From: Xenorhabdus sp014467285
GTDB lineage: Bacteria; Pseudomonadota; Gammaproteobacteria; Enterobacterales; Enterobacteriaceae
Assembly (NCBI RefSeq): GCF_014467285.1
Contig: NZ_NKHR01000002.1
Coordinates: 1 to 64,000 of the forward strand
DNA: 64,000 nt
Direction of reading: 5' to 3'
Part shown: in pieces, positions 7,687 through 17,680 of the stretch
Position numbering within the stretch: the first letter of the stretch is position 1
Layout of the letters: each line of letters begins with the position of its first letter
Position numbers and translations under genes: made by a program
Notes under the pieces: generated by a model
Told to the model about the DNA's origin: nothing
Databases searched by the model: none
The model's input: the letters and a program-made list of their open reading frames with translations, nothing else

Positions 7687-8274
7687 TTACAATAATCCCT
7701 TACTTTGAAATATGCGTTGATAAATCTCATGCACAATTTTCTCTTTTTTCTTATTGTAATCCATTACCTGATTGACATTATTTTTAGCAGTTATCTTCGC
7801 AACCATATATCGCTCACAATCTTCAGGGTGTTCTCTAAGCCAATCACGAAACCAAATATGCCGAATATATTCAGGACAATCAGGGCCAAAGACATGGAGA
7901 TTGGTGCGAGGCTTCGCCAAACGAAGGCATCGGTGCTGATAAAAGCTCGGTTCGCGAACCGTTAAATCATAACCAAGCCGTTCCAATGCAGGAACATATT
8001 TTTCTTCTTGAGCCGGATCTTCCACAATTAGATCAATATCAATAATCGGCTTAGCAGCAAGCCCTGGAACCGCCGTTGACCCAACATGCTCAATATTCAG
8101 AGCAATATTTCCAAGCGCTTGTTTGATAGATAAAGAAAGCTGTTTCCATGTGGTTATCCATTCAGGATTGTATTCCACAACATCAATCACCTCTTCAGCA
8201 GGTTTACCATGCACCCAAGGATTTTCATTAGGATCTGGTTCAGGAAAAAAGATAATATCTTTAGTATTTATCAT
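7687..8274 (-). CDS. GrpB family (UPF0157) nucleotidyltransferase-fold protein
   Basis: 195 aa. The core motif is VVEYNPEW near the start, then NIEHVGSTAVPGLAAKPIIDIDLIV, which is the GrpB/UPF0157 signature with a nucleotidyltransferase-like GS-x(n)-D-x-D arrangement. Later come YQHRCLRL and LHVFGPDCPEYIRHIWFRDWLREHP. Members occur alone or fused to CoA kinase; most have no proven reaction, so none is assigned. An optimal AAGGAG lies eight bases before the ATG at 8274. The gene stands alone between hairpins at 7608-7640 and 8371-8398, at the edge of the accessory block next to mukB. Confidence 0.88.
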   Translation of the reverse strand: MINTKDIIFFPEPDPNENPWVHGKPAEEVIDVVEYNPEWITTWKQLSLSIKQALGNIALNIEHVGSTAVPGLAAKPIIDIDLIVEDPAQEEKYVPALERLGYDLTVREPSFYQHRCLRLAKPRTNLHVFGPDCPEYIRHIWFRDWLREHPEDCERYMVAKITAKNNVNQVMDYNKKKEKIVHEIYQRIFQSKGLL

Positions 8275-8370
8275 TAATTCACTCCTTATTTTTCTACCTA
8301 TATTTGATACATTAAATCGGGATAAATGAGGACGTATTAAATAACTACCCAGAAGAATTCATCTCAACTG

Positions 8371-8398
8371 AGGAAGCCATATTATTATATGGCTTCCT
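8371..8398 (-). terminator. Terminator hairpin after mukB
   Basis: A 12-bp perfect stem (AGGAAGCCATAT / ATATGGCTTCCT) with a TATT loop, 31 bp beyond the mukB stop. The position fits termination of the cmoM-mukFEB transcript. No long T-tract follows. Confidence 0.65.
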
Positions 8399-8429
8399 GT
8401 AATAATAGAAACATCACCCAACGATGGAG

Positions 8430-11400
8430 TTATTCTTGCAATATCGCTTGTGACGGTGTTTGTAGCTGTTCAGTAACCGGAGCATCCTGCCCAAAACCAC
8501 GCAACCCAACAACATGTACATGCTCCTGATTATTGAAGATCTTACGTACCAGTTTATAGGTTGTCCCTTTTTCTGGGCTGATGTTTTCCGGGGCGGCAAT
8601 AATTAACTGCATCTGCAAGCGTTCACACAGTTCAAACAGCGTCGCGATTGATTTCGCATCCAAACGTGCGGCTTCATCAAGGAATAACAAACGGCATGGT
8701 GAAATATCTTTACCACGTAAACGACACGATTCTTCTTCCCAGCTCTGTACAACCATAACCAGAATAGACATCCCCGTACCGATAGCTTCACCGGTAGAGA
8801 GTGCGCCACTTTCCGCTTTTAACCAACCATCCGAACCACGATTAACTTCAACGTCCAGTTCGAGGTAATTACGGTAATCCAGCAATTCTTCACCAATTGT
8901 TTGAGGCAGGCGCTGTCCCATATCAAGCTGCGGGTTCAAACGCTGATAGAGCTTCGCCATCGCTTCTGAGAAGGTCAGACGCTGGCTGTTGAACAGATCC
9001 TGATGTTGCTCCTGTTGCTCAGACAGAATATCCAACAAGAGAGAATGACTTTCACGTACATTCACATTCAGACGCACGCCGCCAACCTGCCCGAAGGAAA
9101 CAGCCTGCAACCCTTGGTTCAGCATGCGAATACGGTTTTGTTCACGTTGGATAGTCTTACGAATGATATTAGCCACACTCTTAGAGCTAATCGCCAGTTT
9201 CTGCTCACGAGCGGTCAACTCTTCGGTCAGACGTGCCAGCTCAATTTCCATCTGTTCAATGGCATCAACCGGATCGTCTGTCCGAATAATATCCTGACGG
9301 ATGCGCTCGCGCAGATGTTGGTAAACAGCAACAAAGAATTGAATCTTACGCTCAGGACGTTTCGGATCCTCAGACAAACGCAACGCATCGCGCAAATGTT
9401 CATTATCCGCTACCGCCAGACGCAATGCTCCCAATGCCTTATCCGACATCGAACGTAAATCATCACCATCTATATAGGCCAATTCACGGCGATGTAAACG
9501 ACGCTCAACCCCATTGTCTTTCACCATGCGCATTACAGCACACCAGCCTGCTTTCGAAGAAACCACCTGTTCACGCTTCTGGTAATAATCACGCTCAGAT
9601 TTGCGCAGTTTCTTCTGGAGGTTGTCCATTTCCGCTTCACAGAATGCGATTTGTTTCTCAAGCTGGTTGATGCGGGAACGGTTGGTACTCACGGCAGCAT
9701 GGAGCTGGTCACGACGTTCACGAGCGCGACTTTCTGCGTTAGCATCGGCCTGAACACCAATATCCTTCAGCTCTTGCTCAAGTTCTTTCAGCATATTCTG
9801 CTTAGTGTCATAAGAACTTTTCAGAGATGCCAATACTTGGTTGAACTGAGCACATTGTGATTGCTGCTGACGCAATTGTTCACGCGCACGGCTGCGATCA
9901 GATTCTGCATGTTCAAGACGCTGGCGCAGCTTGTCGTTCAAGTCGGAATTTTCACTGAGCATTCCGGCAGAATCACTGTAACTGAAATGCGCACGACGCT
10001 GGACGATTTCTGTCAGGGCAAAGGCTTGCTGCTTGGCCTTATTTTGGCTGTGTTTTGCTGTCTCATAGTCTTTCTGCAACTGTTCATGTTGCTGTGGATC
10101 GCTTTGCAAAACAGAAACCAGCGGCTCAAGCTTAGTCAGGGTGTTGCCATGCTGTTGCAGGAACCGTGCTGCATCCTGTGCTTCACCCATCTCTTCACGA
10201 ACTGTTTCCACGCGATCAATCAGCGTTTCATCCAGCAAGATCGTGGTTTGTGGAATCAAGCGATTCAATACTGACAAGCTTTCTTTTACTTGAGTCAGTT
10301 TCTGGTGGTGCTGCTGAGTTTGAGCTTCAAATTGGGATAACTCACGCTCCAGTTCAATACGGCGCTGATTCAGGCTGCGAATTTCTGCTTCTGGATCATC
10401 ATCAAACGCAACAGAAAGGTGTTTGCCCACAAAACGGCTGAACGCCTGGTGTGCACGCTGAATTTTCTGAACATCAAATGAGAGTGTCGCATAGCGCTCT
10501 GCCAGTGTATCGCGCTCAAGGCTGAGGGCTTCCAGACGATTTTCTCTTGCTGCCCGTCCAAACAACGGAACTTCAGGATAACGTGAGTAACGCCACTGAC
10601 GTTCAGATGATTTCACCAGAACCGCATTTTTCTGCTCTTCGAAATGGAATACGCTGTCATCGAAAGATTGCGGATCTCCCTCGATCAAATAGAGATCTTC
10701 CGGGCAATCTTCCAATGCTTCCAGATGTGGGCGAACTAATGAAAGATCAGGCACGACGATCGCATGACGTGCCGGACCATACAGTGCAGAGAAATAAGGC
10801 GCATCATCAATGGTAATGTCATCATAAATTTCTGATAACAAAACACCACCGAAACGCTCCGCCAATGCAAGCAACCGCCCATCTTCTGCGCCACTTGGCT
10901 GGTTCAAGCGCTCAATTTGTTTTTCAAGTTCACGTTTCTGTGCCGCTACATCGTCACGTTCAACAGTGATTTCACGCTCTTGTTCCAGCAATTGCTGCAT
11001 GTATTCAGTAACTTCGTGCCCGCTTTCAAGCGTCTCATTACTCTGTTCACACAATTGATTCAGGGCTTCCTGTGCCGCAAGCCATACTGGTGCGCGCGCA
11101 GTTAATCCTTGGATCTTCTGCTTGAGTTGTTCAAACTCCTGGCGCATCTGTATACGACGTTCACCACTTTCACTGGCATTCAGGCTCAGTTCTTCCGACT
11201 GTGCTTCTAATTCACCCTGTAAAGCTTCTAAATCTTCCGCTTGATATTGTTGGTTATGACGCTTACAGAACTCTTCCAACAAACGTTCTGCATTTTTCTG
11301 ACTGTTCAGGCGCTGTTCCAATTCAGCCAACTGGATACGTAAAGGCTGAACACGCTCAGCCAAATGGCGTTGGGATGGCCATTCACGTAATAATTCACGG

Positions 11401-12893
11401 GCAGTTTGCCATGCTTCACTGCGGCTCACTTCACCAACAATGTTTTTCACCAGTTGATAAGCTTGCTCGAACTGACTATGCGCCGCATCTGCGACATTCA
11501 GTTTCTGTTCCAGTGCCAGCAAAGTTTCCGTCGCCTGTTGCACTGCGGCCTGATAGGTTTCCTGCCACTCATCAGCATTGTCTATTGACAGCTCAGGAAG
11601 CTGGCAAAGTTCACGGGCACGCTCTAATGCTTGTAGTGCCTGCTGATATTGAATCGCACGGGTTTGTTGAACATCCAAAGCCTGCTGGTAATCAGCGAGC
11701 TGGCTTTTCAATTCATCAACTTCCTGTTCAGCCGCTTCAGAAACAGCTTCATATTCTGCCTGTAGCTCTTTCGCTTCTTCTACGACTTCACTCTGTTCTT
11801 CCAGCCGATAAGTCAATTCTTCAATATCTGATTGATAGCGATCGATTTTCTCCTGCTGACGCATTGCAGTCTGGACCAAATTCAGATGATCGCTGGCAGC
11901 CTGATAATCCATTTCTAAATCAGAAGATGCGTCGCTTTGTTCCGTCAACTCCCGTGCCATTTCGACATGACGATATTGTTCAGCAATTAACTGACGGCGG
12001 CTGCCAAATAATTCACTGCGCAAGGCCAACGCTTCATCCAAATGAACACGACGTTCATTAGCATGACGCATATAATCCGCAGAAACATAAGTCGTTGCTT
12101 CTGTAATGAGATGCTTGAATAGATCGCGATCAGATTGAGTTACGCGGATGGCTTCCAGTGTGATACGGTTTTCACGCAACGCGGCTTCCATATCCTGAAA
12201 CGCTTTTCTGACTCCACTGTTTTCCGGCAATAAATAATCACGCAATGAACGTGTAATGGCGCTGGAAATACCACCATACAGTGATGCTTCTATCAGGCGA
12301 TAAAACTTGCTGCGATCTCCCGCCGAACGCAGACGTTTTGGAATTACCCCCAAATCAAACATCAGGGAGTGGTAATCCGTAATCGAATTAAACTGTTTGA
12401 ATTGAACGCCTTCCATCTCATCAAGGCGCTCTTTCAGTTCATTTAATGGCAGAACTCTTGCCTGACGTTCGTTAATATTTTCAGTCAAAAGCTGTGTTGG
12501 CTGAACAGATGCAGGAACGCCCTGAATCATAAATGGCTTGATATCCACTTTACGATCACGTCCGGCAACTTGCTGTAGACGAACCCCGGTAATGATCCTT
12601 TGATGACGGGAGTTAACAACATCCAGCGTGGAATAACAGACACCAGCGCGCAGTTTACCGTGCAAGCCTTTGTCACGTGAACCACTGGTTGCCCCTGCCT
12701 CAGTGGTATTGCGGAAGTGGAGTAACGTTAAATCCGGGATCAAAGCGGTTACAAATGCCGCCATCGTCGTGGATTTACCCGCGCCATTACCACCGGATAA
12801 AGTCGTCACAAGCTCGTCAAGATCAAACGTTCTGGCAAAAAAGCCGTTCCAGTTAACTAACGTCAGAGAGCGAAATTTACCGCGTTCAATCAT
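8430..12893 (-). CDS. mukB: Chromosome partition protein MukB (SMC-like condensin)
   Basis: 1487 aa, matching the usual length of about 1486. MukB is the SMC-like ATPase of the MukBEF condensin that compacts and segregates the chromosome. Visible parts: Walker A GGNGAGKST (34-42); long coiled coils rich in E, Q, L and R on both sides of a hinge near the middle; signature SGALSTGEAIGTG; and Walker B LLFLDEAARLD near residue 1400. The ATG overlaps the mukE stop as ATGA, so the subunits are translationally coupled in the order cmoM-mukF-mukE-mukB. In E. coli ldtD follows mukB; here the conserved order breaks immediately after it. Identification is firm. Confidence 0.98.
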   Translation of the reverse strand: MIERGKFRSLTLVNWNGFFARTFDLDELVTTLSGGNGAGKSTTMAAFVTALIPDLTLLHFRNTTEAGATSGSRDKGLHGKLRAGVCYSTLDVVNSRHQRIITGVRLQQVAGRDRKVDIKPFMIQGVPASVQPTQLLTENINERQARVLPLNELKERLDEMEGVQFKQFNSITDYHSLMFDLGVIPKRLRSAGDRSKFYRLIEASLYGGISSAITRSLRDYLLPENSGVRKAFQDMEAALRENRITLEAIRVTQSDRDLFKHLITEATTYVSADYMRHANERRVHLDEALALRSELFGSRRQLIAEQYRHVEMARELTEQSDASSDLEMDYQAASDHLNLVQTAMRQQEKIDRYQSDIEELTYRLEEQSEVVEEAKELQAEYEAVSEAAEQEVDELKSQLADYQQALDVQQTRAIQYQQALQALERARELCQLPELSIDNADEWQETYQAAVQQATETLLALEQKLNVADAAHSQFEQAYQLVKNIVGEVSRSEAWQTARELLREWPSQRHLAERVQPLRIQLAELEQRLNSQKNAERLLEEFCKRHNQQYQAEDLEALQGELEAQSEELSLNASESGERRIQMRQEFEQLKQKIQGLTARAPVWLAAQEALNQLCEQSNETLESGHEVTEYMQQLLEQEREITVERDDVAAQKRELEKQIERLNQPSGAEDGRLLALAERFGGVLLSEIYDDITIDDAPYFSALYGPARHAIVVPDLSLVRPHLEALEDCPEDLYLIEGDPQSFDDSVFHFEEQKNAVLVKSSERQWRYSRYPEVPLFGRAARENRLEALSLERDTLAERYATLSFDVQKIQRAHQAFSRFVGKHLSVAFDDDPEAEIRSLNQRRIELERELSQFEAQTQQHHQKLTQVKESLSVLNRLIPQTTILLDETLIDRVETVREEMGEAQDAARFLQQHGNTLTKLEPLVSVLQSDPQQHEQLQKDYETAKHSQNKAKQQAFALTEIVQRRAHFSYSDSAGMLSENSDLNDKLRQRLEHAESDRSRAREQLRQQQSQCAQFNQVLASLKSSYDTKQNMLKELEQELKDIGVQADANAESRARERRDQLHAAVSTNRSRINQLEKQIAFCEAEMDNLQKKLRKSERDYYQKREQVVSSKAGWCAVMRMVKDNGVERRLHRRELAYIDGDDLRSMSDKALGALRLAVADNEHLRDALRLSEDPKRPERKIQFFVAVYQHLRERIRQDIIRTDDPVDAIEQMEIELARLTEELTAREQKLAISSKSVANIIRKTIQREQNRIRMLNQGLQAVSFGQVGGVRLNVNVRESHSLLLDILSEQQEQHQDLFNSQRLTFSEAMAKLYQRLNPQLDMGQRLPQTIGEELLDYRNYLELDVEVNRGSDGWLKAESGALSTGEAIGTGMSILVMVVQSWEEESCRLRGKDISPCRLLFLDEAARLDAKSIATLFELCERLQMQLIIAAPENISPEKGTTYKLVRKIFNNQEHVHVVGLRGFGQDAPVTEQLQTPSQAILQE

Positions 12894-13612
12894 GACTGTT
12901 CATCCTCCGCACCTTCTGCTGAATGCTCTGATGCTTCTTCATGTTCATTATCTTCCTGCGATGATTCCTTTTCGATCGGCATAGCTTCACCATCACGGAT
13001 CATCCGCAATTGAGCCTCGCGTGGGTCATCACCGCTGCGTACATCTGCACCGAAGCGGAATACGGCTTCGGTAATCGTAAATTTATTGCTGTCATTTTGC
13101 AGGAAATAAACCATTCCCAAACGGCGTAGGCGGTTTAGGGAAGTGCGTACTTTTTCCTGTAATTTCTGCTTATCCAGATCGGAACCTGTCGAACGTTGGT
13201 TCACTAATTTAATCAGCTTATTTTCATCAGCCAATGACAGCAGCTCTTCATACAATTCTTGAGAAGTAAATATCCCCTGATTGGACAGACGCTCCGGGCT
13301 AAGATAGAGATAACACAAGAGCTTACCTACCATCATGTCCAATTCAGATAAGACAGATCGCGGGATCAACGTCGTTGAACGGGGACGCAGGTAGAAAAAA
13401 CCTTCTGGGGCACGGATTAACTCGACGTTATAACGCGCATAAAACATTTCCAACGCTTCCTGAAAATCCATCAGAAAAGCATGATTATCAAGATCATCCA
13501 TGCTGATATGACGCCCTGCACGAAGCTGGCTGTCTAATTCCGGAAAAAGGACGTTGGATAATGCCTGAACCAGTTTAACTGGCATAAATTGTTCAATATG
13601 TGTCGATGACAT
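12890..13612 (-). CDS. mukE: Chromosome partition protein MukE
   Basis: 240 aa from the ATG at 13612 (MSSTHIEQFMPVKLVQAL, matching the family N-terminus). The longer frame from 13639 lies inside mukF and is rejected. MukE is a winged-helix KITE subunit that bridges MukF and the MukB heads. Conserved core: LDSQLRAGRHISMDDLDNH, and LNRLRRLGMVYFL. The acidic, Glu/Ser-rich tail (SSQEDNEHEEASEHSAEG) is typical of the family and slightly long here. It overlaps mukF by 20 bp and shares ATGA with mukB. Confidence 0.97.
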   Translation of the reverse strand: MSSTHIEQFMPVKLVQALSNVLFPELDSQLRAGRHISMDDLDNHAFLMDFQEALEMFYARYNVELIRAPEGFFYLRPRSTTLIPRSVLSELDMMVGKLLCYLYLSPERLSNQGIFTSQELYEELLSLADENKLIKLVNQRSTGSDLDKQKLQEKVRTSLNRLRRLGMVYFLQNDSNKFTITEAVFRFGADVRSGDDPREAQLRMIRDGEAMPIEKESSQEDNEHEEASEHSAEGAEDEQS

Positions 13613-14915
13613 GTGCCTGCACCTTGGCTCCGTAATCATTAATCGCTAACCATTCCGCTGGCAATCCAGAGAAATCCGCTTCCGCAACGCCCAACCTTAC
13701 TGCCTGATCCACCAGAATACGCGCTACATCAAAGTGGCGTTTACGTGGATATTCAGCAAGGTAGTCGCGCAGGATGGCTCCTAAATCCAGAGGGAGTTTT
13801 GCCTGTTGGTAGACCGCCAGCGCCTGTTCAACCATTTCAGCCAATTGTTCGTTGATTTCACTGAACTCTTCGTATTCCATTTCTGGCGGTAATTCTCCCA
13901 TTACCTCTTCATTGCGCAGAGTCAGTTCTTCATCACGCATATCCAGAAAACGTTCTGCGTTGGCGATAGTCAACGCCCACGGGCTGTCAAAATAGTGTTG
14001 TATGGATTGACGGAGGCGCTGGGCAAAAATGCGGTTTTTATCCATATCAATAGCGGTTCGGATAAATTTATGAACATGGCGATCATAACCTATCCACAAG
14101 TCGATGGCCTGCTGCCCCCAACTGATAATGCGATCCAGCTTGCTTTGGAGATCAAAAACCAGTCTATCAACCAGTTCAGAGCCATCACTATCCATATTAG
14201 CCGCCTGAATGCGCAATAGATTCGCCTGCAATTTGTCACCCGCTGCTTCCAATGTGTCCTGAAGCTCCCGCAATGTGCCGGAAGTTTCAGACAGCAACTG
14301 TTCACAATTGGCAATGGCCGCCTGCCAATCCTGATTAAGTAGCGCGGCGATATCAGTTTTTACGCTGTTTTGCTGTTCATCCATCAAGCGCTGGGACATA
14401 TCAATGCTGTCAAAAATTTCAGCCACTGAATATTTGAGAGGCGCGAAGACATTGCGATGCCAATGGAATTCATCACCACCTTCCTCGGCTGCCTCAGCCG
14501 CCCGATGCAATTCGTTGGCAACGATGGATAGCTGCATGGAGAGGCGCAACGTGGAAAATTCACGCTGGCGAATATAGTAATCACTAATGCCTATCCCCAA
14601 CGGGGTTAAACGATAGATAGCATTGCCATCAGCCTGTTCACTGGTAAAACGGTTAAGTAGCTTCTGACGAACCATATCGTTAATGGCATTATTCGCCCTG
14701 ACGGATACTGCTTCAGAAGTCTGCTCAAAACCTTTACATACTTCGCGGAAAGCATCCACCAGCTCTCCTTCACTCATTTCACCATCGAGCCGTTCACTGT
14801 TCAATACGGCTATTGCCAGTAAAAAAGCCAATCGTTCTGGTGGCAACGAAATTGAAAAGTCATTTTTTCTGGCCCAGGACACAAGTTCAGGAACAGTCTG
14901 GGAATATTCACTCAT
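13593..14915 (-). CDS. mukF: Chromosome partition protein MukF (kleisin)
   Basis: 440 aa from the ATG at 14915, the same length as E. coli MukF. The start MSEYSQTVPELVSWARKNDFSISLP is the conserved winged-helix dimerisation domain. The middle region is helical with an acidic stretch (LPPEMEYEEFSEINEQ), and the C-terminal winged helix (LAEYPRKRHFDVARILVDQAVRLG) contacts the MukB cap. MukF is the kleisin that closes the MukB ring and binds MukE. The start overlaps the cmoM stop as ATGA, tying it to that gene. Confidence 0.97.
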   Translation of the reverse strand: MSEYSQTVPELVSWARKNDFSISLPPERLAFLLAIAVLNSERLDGEMSEGELVDAFREVCKGFEQTSEAVSVRANNAINDMVRQKLLNRFTSEQADGNAIYRLTPLGIGISDYYIRQREFSTLRLSMQLSIVANELHRAAEAAEEGGDEFHWHRNVFAPLKYSVAEIFDSIDMSQRLMDEQQNSVKTDIAALLNQDWQAAIANCEQLLSETSGTLRELQDTLEAAGDKLQANLLRIQAANMDSDGSELVDRLVFDLQSKLDRIISWGQQAIDLWIGYDRHVHKFIRTAIDMDKNRIFAQRLRQSIQHYFDSPWALTIANAERFLDMRDEELTLRNEEVMGELPPEMEYEEFSEINEQLAEMVEQALAVYQQAKLPLDLGAILRDYLAEYPRKRHFDVARILVDQAVRLGVAEADFSGLPAEWLAINDYGAKVQAHVIDTY

Positions 14916-15697
14916 AATTCGCTCTTTAAGGTAGGCTTGCGTGCCATCACATGAATGTAACGCCCCAGGCTGATATAGGGCTCTTGTCTGCAATAACGTT
15001 GTTCAAGTTCAAGCAACGCCGGAAAATCTGCGTTTTGTAATTGGCGACTTTGCAGGTAATCGTGAAAAACCCTTACGCCAGTTTTACCGGTTATTTCCAT
15101 CTTGAGCTCAGTCAACCATTGATATACCTGTTCTGGCACTAATGGATTCTGCGGAGATAGAGAACGTTTTCGACGACGTTGAATATTGGGGGTCGCCAAA
15201 TGGAAATTACCTAAGATGGCATTACGCATAACCAACCCATTAGCATTATAAAACATTAATGAGAGAGCACCACCGGGCGTTATTATATCTCCCAACGTTT
15301 CTATTGCCTCTTTTTGGTCAGTCATCCACTCCAATACAGCATGAAATAGAATCAGATCAACCGGCTGTTCAATATATTGGTGAATTTCCTGTACTGAGCT
15401 TTGGATAAATTGCATTTGATGGAGAACACCCCGCTCTTCCGCGTTGTGTTTCGCGCGCTGGATCATCTCTTCGGATAAGTCACAAAGTATGACCTGATGA
15501 CCTAGTTCAGCCAATTGACAAGCCATATTCCCTTCACCGCCCCCTGCATCCAAAATGCGTAAAGGGCGTTGAGGTAGATGGTTCAGCAATTCGTTAATAT
15601 CCTGCCAGACAACGGCCTGCCTGATTTTACCTTTGGTTGTGCCGTAAATATTACGCGAAAATTTGTCTGCAATATCATCGAAATTGCGATCCCGCAT
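14912..15697 (-). CDS. cmoM: tRNA 5-carboxymethoxyuridine methyltransferase CmoM
   Basis: 261 aa from the ATG at 15697 (MRDRNFDDIADKFSRNIYGTTKGKI), preferred over 15712 because it matches the family start and length. It is an S-adenosylmethionine-dependent methyltransferase (formerly SmtA) that methylates cmo5U34 to mcmo5U34 in some tRNAs. The SAM motif LDAGGGEGNMA (about 53-63) and the acidic strand end VILCDLS are clear; FHAVLEWM and LSLMFYNANGLV follow. It heads the muk operon, as in E. coli, and is divergent from elyC across a 168-bp promoter region. Confidence 0.96.
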   Translation of the reverse strand: MRDRNFDDIADKFSRNIYGTTKGKIRQAVVWQDINELLNHLPQRPLRILDAGGGEGNMACQLAELGHQVILCDLSEEMIQRAKHNAEERGVLHQMQFIQSSVQEIHQYIEQPVDLILFHAVLEWMTDQKEAIETLGDIITPGGALSLMFYNANGLVMRNAILGNFHLATPNIQRRRKRSLSPQNPLVPEQVYQWLTELKMEITGKTGVRVFHDYLQSRQLQNADFPALLELEQRYCRQEPYISLGRYIHVMARKPTLKSEL

Positions 15698-15865
15698 GAA
15701 AAACTGCCCCACTTATAAGCTAAGTTTAATTTATCTATTGAGTAGTTATGCTATCTACTGCTATTTTTGCTACTGTTATTTTGGCACAGTAATCATTTAA
15801 TTAACTACTTTTAGCCTTAAATTCGCCCCTGCACGACTATAATTTAACCAAACAAAGGCCCGTCA

Positions 15866-16831
15866 ATGCTATTCCTGCTAAAAAAATATATCGGCTCACT
15901 GCTAATGCCTTTGCCGCTGATTATTATCGCCTCTTTCATCGCATTGCTATTACTGTGGTTCACCCGTTGGCAAAAAACAGGAAAAACTATTTTATCACTG
16001 AGTTGGCTTACATTACTTTTATTTAGTTTACAGCCTATTGCCGACAAACTCTTACTTCCTATTGAAGGGAAATATGTTCAACGCTATGAGCCTAAAACCA
16101 CATCTGACACTATAGCTGACGCTACATCTATTGCCCCCGTAAAATATATTGTCGTTCTCGGCGGCGGCTTTACTTATAACCCTAAGTGGGCACCCAGTGC
16201 TAACCTTATCAGCAACAGCTTACCCAGAGTCACTGAAGGCATTCGGTTATACCATCTTAATCCTGGTGCTAAAATGATTTTCACAGGCGGTAAAGGCGTA
16301 AATTCAATTAGCAGTGCAGAAGTTGCTGCTATGGTAGCACAATCTATGGGTATTCCTGTAGAAGACACCATAACATTGAAAAAACCTTTAGATACAGAAG
16401 AAGAAGCTGCTGAGGTAGAAAAAGTTGTCGGGAAGCAATCTTTTATTCTTGTCACATCTGCCAATCATATGGAAAGGTCAATGAAATTCTTTGAACAACG
16501 TGGCCTACACCCCATCGCAGCTCCGGCCAATCAATTGGCTGTCACAACACCACTCTATCCGTGGGAAAAATATATCCCTTCTTCCTATTATTTCTCACAC
16601 ACAGAACGAGCTTGGTATGAAACATTAGGGCGTATCTGGCAAGCAATCAAGCTTTCCAGTACAGATAAAGAAAGCGAGAAACCAGAGATGGCAGTAAAGC
16701 TATCGAAGGTGCTTGGTAGCACTCCTCAGATGTGGTTAAGGTCACAAGAAACATACGGCCTTGATAAAGCAGAGCAAGATGTTGACACTTCAACATTAAC
16801 TCCTCTATATAAGCCTGCTCATTCAGTTTAA
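15866..16831 (+). CDS. elyC: Envelope biogenesis factor ElyC (DUF218)
   Basis: 321 aa inner-membrane protein. Two hydrophobic helices (about 8-31 and 41-60) precede a periplasmic DUF218 domain with VVLGGGFTYN, FTGGKG and SANHMERSMKFFEQRG. In E. coli ElyC (YcbC) supports peptidoglycan assembly and the lipid-carrier-dependent envelope pathway, especially at low temperature. The tail of about 50 residues after LGRIWQAIKLSS is longer than in E. coli and looks unstructured. The start is the ATG at 15866. Same gene neighbourhood as E. coli (cmoM-elyC-kdsB), divergent from cmoM and convergent with kdsB. Confidence 0.9.
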   Translation: MLFLLKKYIGSLLMPLPLIIIASFIALLLLWFTRWQKTGKTILSLSWLTLLLFSLQPIADKLLLPIEGKYVQRYEPKTTSDTIADATSIAPVKYIVVLGGGFTYNPKWAPSANLISNSLPRVTEGIRLYHLNPGAKMIFTGGKGVNSISSAEVAAMVAQSMGIPVEDTITLKKPLDTEEEAAEVEKVVGKQSFILVTSANHMERSMKFFEQRGLHPIAAPANQLAVTTPLYPWEKYIPSSYYFSHTERAWYETLGRIWQAIKLSSTDKESEKPEMAVKLSKVLGSTPQMWLRSQETYGLDKAEQDVDTSTLTPLYKPAHSV

Positions 16832-16843
16832 TGGCACTCAATC

Positions 16844-16871
16844 CAATTAGGCGATTTAAATCGCCTAATTG
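16844..16871. terminator. Terminator between elyC and kdsB
   Basis: A perfect 28-bp palindrome (CAATTAGGCGATTT and its complement) sits 13 bp after the elyC stop and 57 bp after the convergent kdsB stop. A bidirectional terminator role is likely; the following sequence (CGTTTCTTG) is only weakly T-rich. Confidence 0.7.
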
Positions 16872-16927
16872 CGTTTCTTGTGCTCTGAATGACTTATGAT
16901 ATTCCACCATAGTCAAAATTTTCTCTA

Positions 16928-17677
16928 TCAAAATGCTGCAAAAACTTTTCTAACTGCTTCCAGATCTTCTGGGGTATCCACACCAGCGCCCGGTGCTTGC
17001 AGTGCTTTTGCTACATGGATTTTTTCACCATACCAAAGCACCCGTAATTGTTCGAGCATCTCGATATTTTCCAATGGACTTGGAGTCCATTGGACATAAC
17101 GCCGGATAAACCCTGCCCGATACGCATAAATTCCGATATGGCGCAGGAAATTATCTCCGATAGCCTCTTTTGATTGCATAAAGCGGTCACGTTCCCATGG
17201 AATGGTAGCGCGAGAAAAGTAGAGCGCATAACCTTTAGCATCCATAACAACTTTAACGACATTGGGATTGAATGCTTCTTCTGCATCTTTAATTTGCACA
17301 GCAAGTGTTGCCATTCCAGCATCACTACCTGCCAAATTATCAGCCACTTGCTTAATGATTTGTTCTGGAATAAGGGGTTCATCCCCCTGCACATTCACAA
17401 TGATTTCATCATCAGCAAATTGATATTTCTCGATAACTTCAGCCAAGCGTTCTGTGCCTGAATGATGGTTTTCGCTTGTCATACAGGCTTCACCGTCCGC
17501 GGCAATCACTGCATCAAAAACGTTTTGATTATCTGTTGCCACAATAACCCGAGCAGCACCAGAACGGGCTGCCCGTTCCATAACACGTACAATCATGGGC
17601 TTGCCGTGAATATCGGCCAGTGGTTTTCCGGGCAAGCGCGTTGAAGAAAAACGAGCTGGAATGATAACGGTAAACAT
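16928..17677 (-). CDS. kdsB: 3-deoxy-manno-octulosonate cytidylyltransferase
   Basis: 249 aa. It activates KDO with CTP to CMP-KDO for lipopolysaccharide inner core synthesis in the cytoplasm. The nucleotide-binding start IIPARFSSTRLPGKPLADI, then VATDN, NVQGDEPLIP and the KDO-site region GIYAYRAGF are characteristic. Length equals the family norm (248). The start is 3 bp after the ycaR stop and its ribosome-binding site (AGAGG) lies in the end of ycaR, so the two are co-translated. Confidence 0.97.
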   Translation of the reverse strand: MFTVIIPARFSSTRLPGKPLADIHGKPMIVRVMERAARSGAARVIVATDNQNVFDAVIAADGEACMTSENHHSGTERLAEVIEKYQFADDEIIVNVQGDEPLIPEQIIKQVADNLAGSDAGMATLAVQIKDAEEAFNPNVVKVVMDAKGYALYFSRATIPWERDRFMQSKEAIGDNFLRHIGIYAYRAGFIRRYVQWTPSPLENIEMLEQLRVLWYGEKIHVAKALQAPGAGVDTPEDLEAVRKVFAAF

Positions 17678-17680
17678 AGG

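Noticed and set aside
11201..12061. 286-aa plus-strand frame opposite mukB
   Set aside because: Antisense to the MukB coiled coil; His/Pro/Gln-rich composition typical of a shadow frame.
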